Shown here piece after piece: positions 4,959-6,841 of a stretch of DNA of 6,841 nucleotides. The stretch is from Clostridia bacterium (GTDB lineage: Bacteria; Bacillota_A; Clostridia; Oscillospirales; Acutalibacteraceae). Below the pieces are notes generated by a model. That model made no database searches and was not told where the DNA came from. It saw only the letters and a list, made by a program, of their open reading frames with translations. The DNA lies in assembly GCA_017547865.1 (NCBI GenBank), contig JAFYOA010000145.1, positions 1 through 6,841 on the forward strand. Reading direction: 5' to 3'. Position 1 is the first letter of the stretch; the number at the start of each line of letters is the position of its first letter. Made by a program: the position numbers and the translations under genes.

Positions 4959-6841
4959 ATGCTCAATCTTATCCTTGGCCGTGCCGGTACAGGCAAAACG
5001 GAGGCCGTGCGCAATATGCTGGTGAACCGCGCCAAAAACGGCGGAAAATACCTGTATCTCATTGTGCCGGAGCAGTATTCTTTTGAAACAGAAAAAGCCA
5101 TTCTGCGCATGGCCGGCCCTAAATTTGCCGCGCAGATCCAGGTGCTCAGCTTTACCCGTTTGGCCGAAGCTGCCTTCCGCCGCTGCGGCGGAACCGCCGG
5201 TGTGCCTTTGGATGACGCCACCCGCCGGGTACTGATGGCCCTGGCTTTTGAAGAAGCCGGCGACCATCTCTCCCTGTACAGCGATCACAAGAACAGTGAC
5301 AAGCTGTGCGAAATGATGCTGCAGGCCGATACCGAACTGCAGATGTGCGGCATTGCCCCCGAACAGATCGGTGAACTTTTCCCCCGGGAAGATGATTCTG
5401 CCCTGCCCCGCAAACTGCGGGAAATTGCTCTGGTATGTTCGGTGTACCGTTCGCTGGCAGAGCGCTCCTTTGTCGATCCCCACGGGGATCTGACCCGCCT
5501 GGCGGAAATTCTGCGGGAAAACGATATTTTTAAAGGCGCCACCGTGGCGGTGGATTCCTTCATCAGCTTTACCAAACAGGAACTGGACGTGCTGGCTGGC
5601 CTGATGCCCCAGTGCGAAAATATGTTTATCACCCTGTGCTGCGATACCCTGGATGACCCTACCCAGGGCACCGGTCTTTTCTCTCTGGTGCAGAAAACCG
5701 GCCGTAAACTGCTGCGCGCCGCCAAAGAGCAGGGTGTGCAGCCCGGCCCCATTACCCATTTGGATGTTCCTTACCGCTTTGCAAACGATGCCCTGCGCCA
5801 TATGGAAGCCAATCTTTTCCGCAGCCCGGCCCTGGCCTTCGAACGGCCCGCCGACGATGCGGTGACCCTGCTGCACCCGGCCTCCCGGTTTGAAGAAGCC
5901 GAGACCGTGGCCGCTCTCATCCGGGAACTGGTGATGCACGGCAGCTGCCGCTACCGGGATATTTCCGTCATCTGCCGCGACAGTGATACGTACGCTGCCA
6001 TTCTGCGGGCCGCCTTTGAAAAGCGGGAGATCCCCTGCTTTATCGATACGCCCCGCTCCGTGGATACGGAGCCGCTCATCCGCCTGGTGCTCACCTCGTT
6101 CAAAGCCCTTTCTTTCCGCAGCGAAGATATCCTCACCATTCTGAAGACCGGCCTGCTGGGCGTAGAACAAATGGAGATCGCTGCGCTGGAAAACTACATA
6201 TTTACATGGAAGATAGGCGGTTCTGCCTGGAAGCAGGACTTTACCCGCCATCCCGGCGGTTTTGCCGGGGAATGGAAACCCGCCGACCATGAAGCGCTGG
6301 AACAGATCAACCGGGTGCGCCGCCGTGTGGTGGGGCCGCTGCTGGCCTTTGAGGCCGCCGCCCGGGAGACCACCGGCGATGCCATCTGCGAAGCGGTGTA
6401 CCGTTTGCTGGTGGCTTATGGGGTGGATAAAACCCTGCCCAAACTCTGCGCACAGCTTACGGCCGACGGCCAGTTTGCTTTGGCCGATGAACAGCTGCGT
6501 ATGTGGGATGTGCTGGTGCAGCTGCTGGAACGTTTCCACACCGTGCTGCAGGGGCGCACCATGCCTTTGCGCCGCTTTGGCGAACTGCTCACCGCTGCGG
6601 TGGAGGCCCAGACCATCTCCGTTATTCCCCAGGGAATGGATGAGGTGGTGTTCGGCACTGCCGGCCGCATTCGTCCCTCCGCACCCAAGGTGGTGTTTCT
6701 GCTGGGCACCGCGCTGGGTGAATTTCCCCTTGCCCTTTCCGAAGGCGGCCTGCTGACACTGGAAGAACGCCGCCGCCTGCAGAACATGGGGTTGGAATTG
6801 CAAGACCCGGAGGCCACCGGCACCGTGGGCGAACTGTTCCT
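4959..6841 (+). CDS. addB: ATP-dependent helicase/nuclease AddAB, subunit B (3' truncated)
   Basis: The frame is open from ATG 4959 to the right edge, giving 627 complete codons; AddB is normally about 1,100-1,200 residues, so roughly half is present. The start has AAGGAG at 4946-4951, seven bases upstream. Residues 7-14, GRAGTGKT, are the Walker A motif, followed by YLIVPEQYSFETE. Further family marks are ASRFEEAETVAALIRELV near 308-325, LENYIFTWKI near 410-419, and RIRPSAPKVVFLLGTALGEF near 570-589. AddB pairs with AddA to resect double-strand breaks and respond to Chi for RecA-dependent repair; it is the RecBCD counterpart in Firmicutes. The C-terminal RecB-type nuclease domain and the cysteines of its 4Fe-4S cluster would lie outside the window and cannot be checked. 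No frameshift or internal stop was seen on codon-by-codon reading. addA is expected downstream. The 21-base gap suggests cotranscription with spoIIR. Confidence 0.92.
   Translation, partial: MLNLILGRAGTGKTEAVRNMLVNRAKNGGKYLYLIVPEQYSFETEKAILRMAGPKFAAQIQVLSFTRLAEAAFRRCGGTAGVPLDDATRRVLMALAFEEAGDHLSLYSDHKNSDKLCEMMLQADTELQMCGIAPEQIGELFPREDDSALPRKLREIALVCSVYRSLAERSFVDPHGDLTRLAEILRENDIFKGATVAVDSFISFTKQELDVLAGLMPQCENMFITLCCDTLDDPTQGTGLFSLVQKTGRKLLRAAKEQGVQPGPITHLDVPYRFANDALRHMEANLFRSPALAFERPADDAVTLLHPASRFEEAETVAALIRELVMHGSCRYRDISVICRDSDTYAAILRAAFEKREIPCFIDTPRSVDTEPLIRLVLTSFKALSFRSEDILTILKTGLLGVEQMEIAALENYIFTWKIGGSAWKQDFTRHPGGFAGEWKPADHEALEQINRVRRRVVGPLLAFEAAARETTGDAICEAVYRLLVAYGVDKTLPKLCAQLTADGQFALADEQLRMWDVLVQLLERFHTVLQGRTMPLRRFGELLTAAVEAQTISVIPQGMDEVVFGTAGRIRPSAPKVVFLLGTALGEFPLALSEGGLLTLEERRRLQNMGLELQDPEATGTVGELF

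Noticed and set aside
4350..6803. Very long open frame of 817 codons on the minus strand opposite spoIIR and addB
   Set aside because: It is the shadow of GC-biased third positions in the two real genes; its translation is rich in His, Gln and Gly with no recognisable domain, and it spans two well-supported genes and their gap.
1..6841. Mobile element, CRISPR array, phage or defence island, tRNA or rRNA
   Set aside because: No transposase, direct repeat array, tRNA-like cloverleaf or rRNA stretch was seen; all genes are core metabolic, regulatory, sporulation or repair genes of similar composition.

Overview
The window reads as ordinary chromosomal DNA from a GC-rich, anaerobic, endospore-lineage member of the Firmicutes (Clostridia), plausibly an Oscillospiraceae/Ruminococcaceae-type gut bacterium. 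The reasons are a sporulation-specific gene (spoIIR), the Firmicute recombination gene addB, a DUF362 protein with a two-cluster ferredoxin domain, strong AGGAGG-type ribosome binding sites, and GC-rich coding sequence broken by short AT-rich gaps. The taxon is inferred from gene content, not from any database match.

All six genes are on the + strand and tightly packed. The window opens inside a PHP-domain phosphatase of the HisJ type (2-541, 5' end missing). A 58-base AT-rich gap carries a good match to the Lrp-family operator consensus. Then follow an Lrp/AsnC regulator (600-1082), a class I/II PLP aminotransferase (1079-2248, GTG start, 4-base overlap), a DUF362/4Fe-4S protein (2248-3369, 1-base overlap) and ispE of the MEP isoprenoid pathway (3385-4254, 15-base gap). 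An 86-base AT-rich gap with small inverted repeats and a sigma-F-like promoter candidate precedes spoIIR (4341-4937). Twenty-one bases later addB begins (4959) and runs off the right edge.

The first overlapping trio looks like an amino-acid-responsive unit: an Lrp-type sensor translationally coupled to an aminotransferase and an uncharacterised iron-sulfur protein, with ispE as a probable passenger. The second unit couples a forespore-to-mother-cell signalling protein with a DNA-break repair subunit. No mobile element, CRISPR array, tRNA, rRNA or convincing intrinsic terminator was seen. No wholly new system is evident. The points most worth a second look are the operator upstream of the Lrp gene, the DUF362 protein coupled to the aminotransferase, and the intergenic control region in front of spoIIR.
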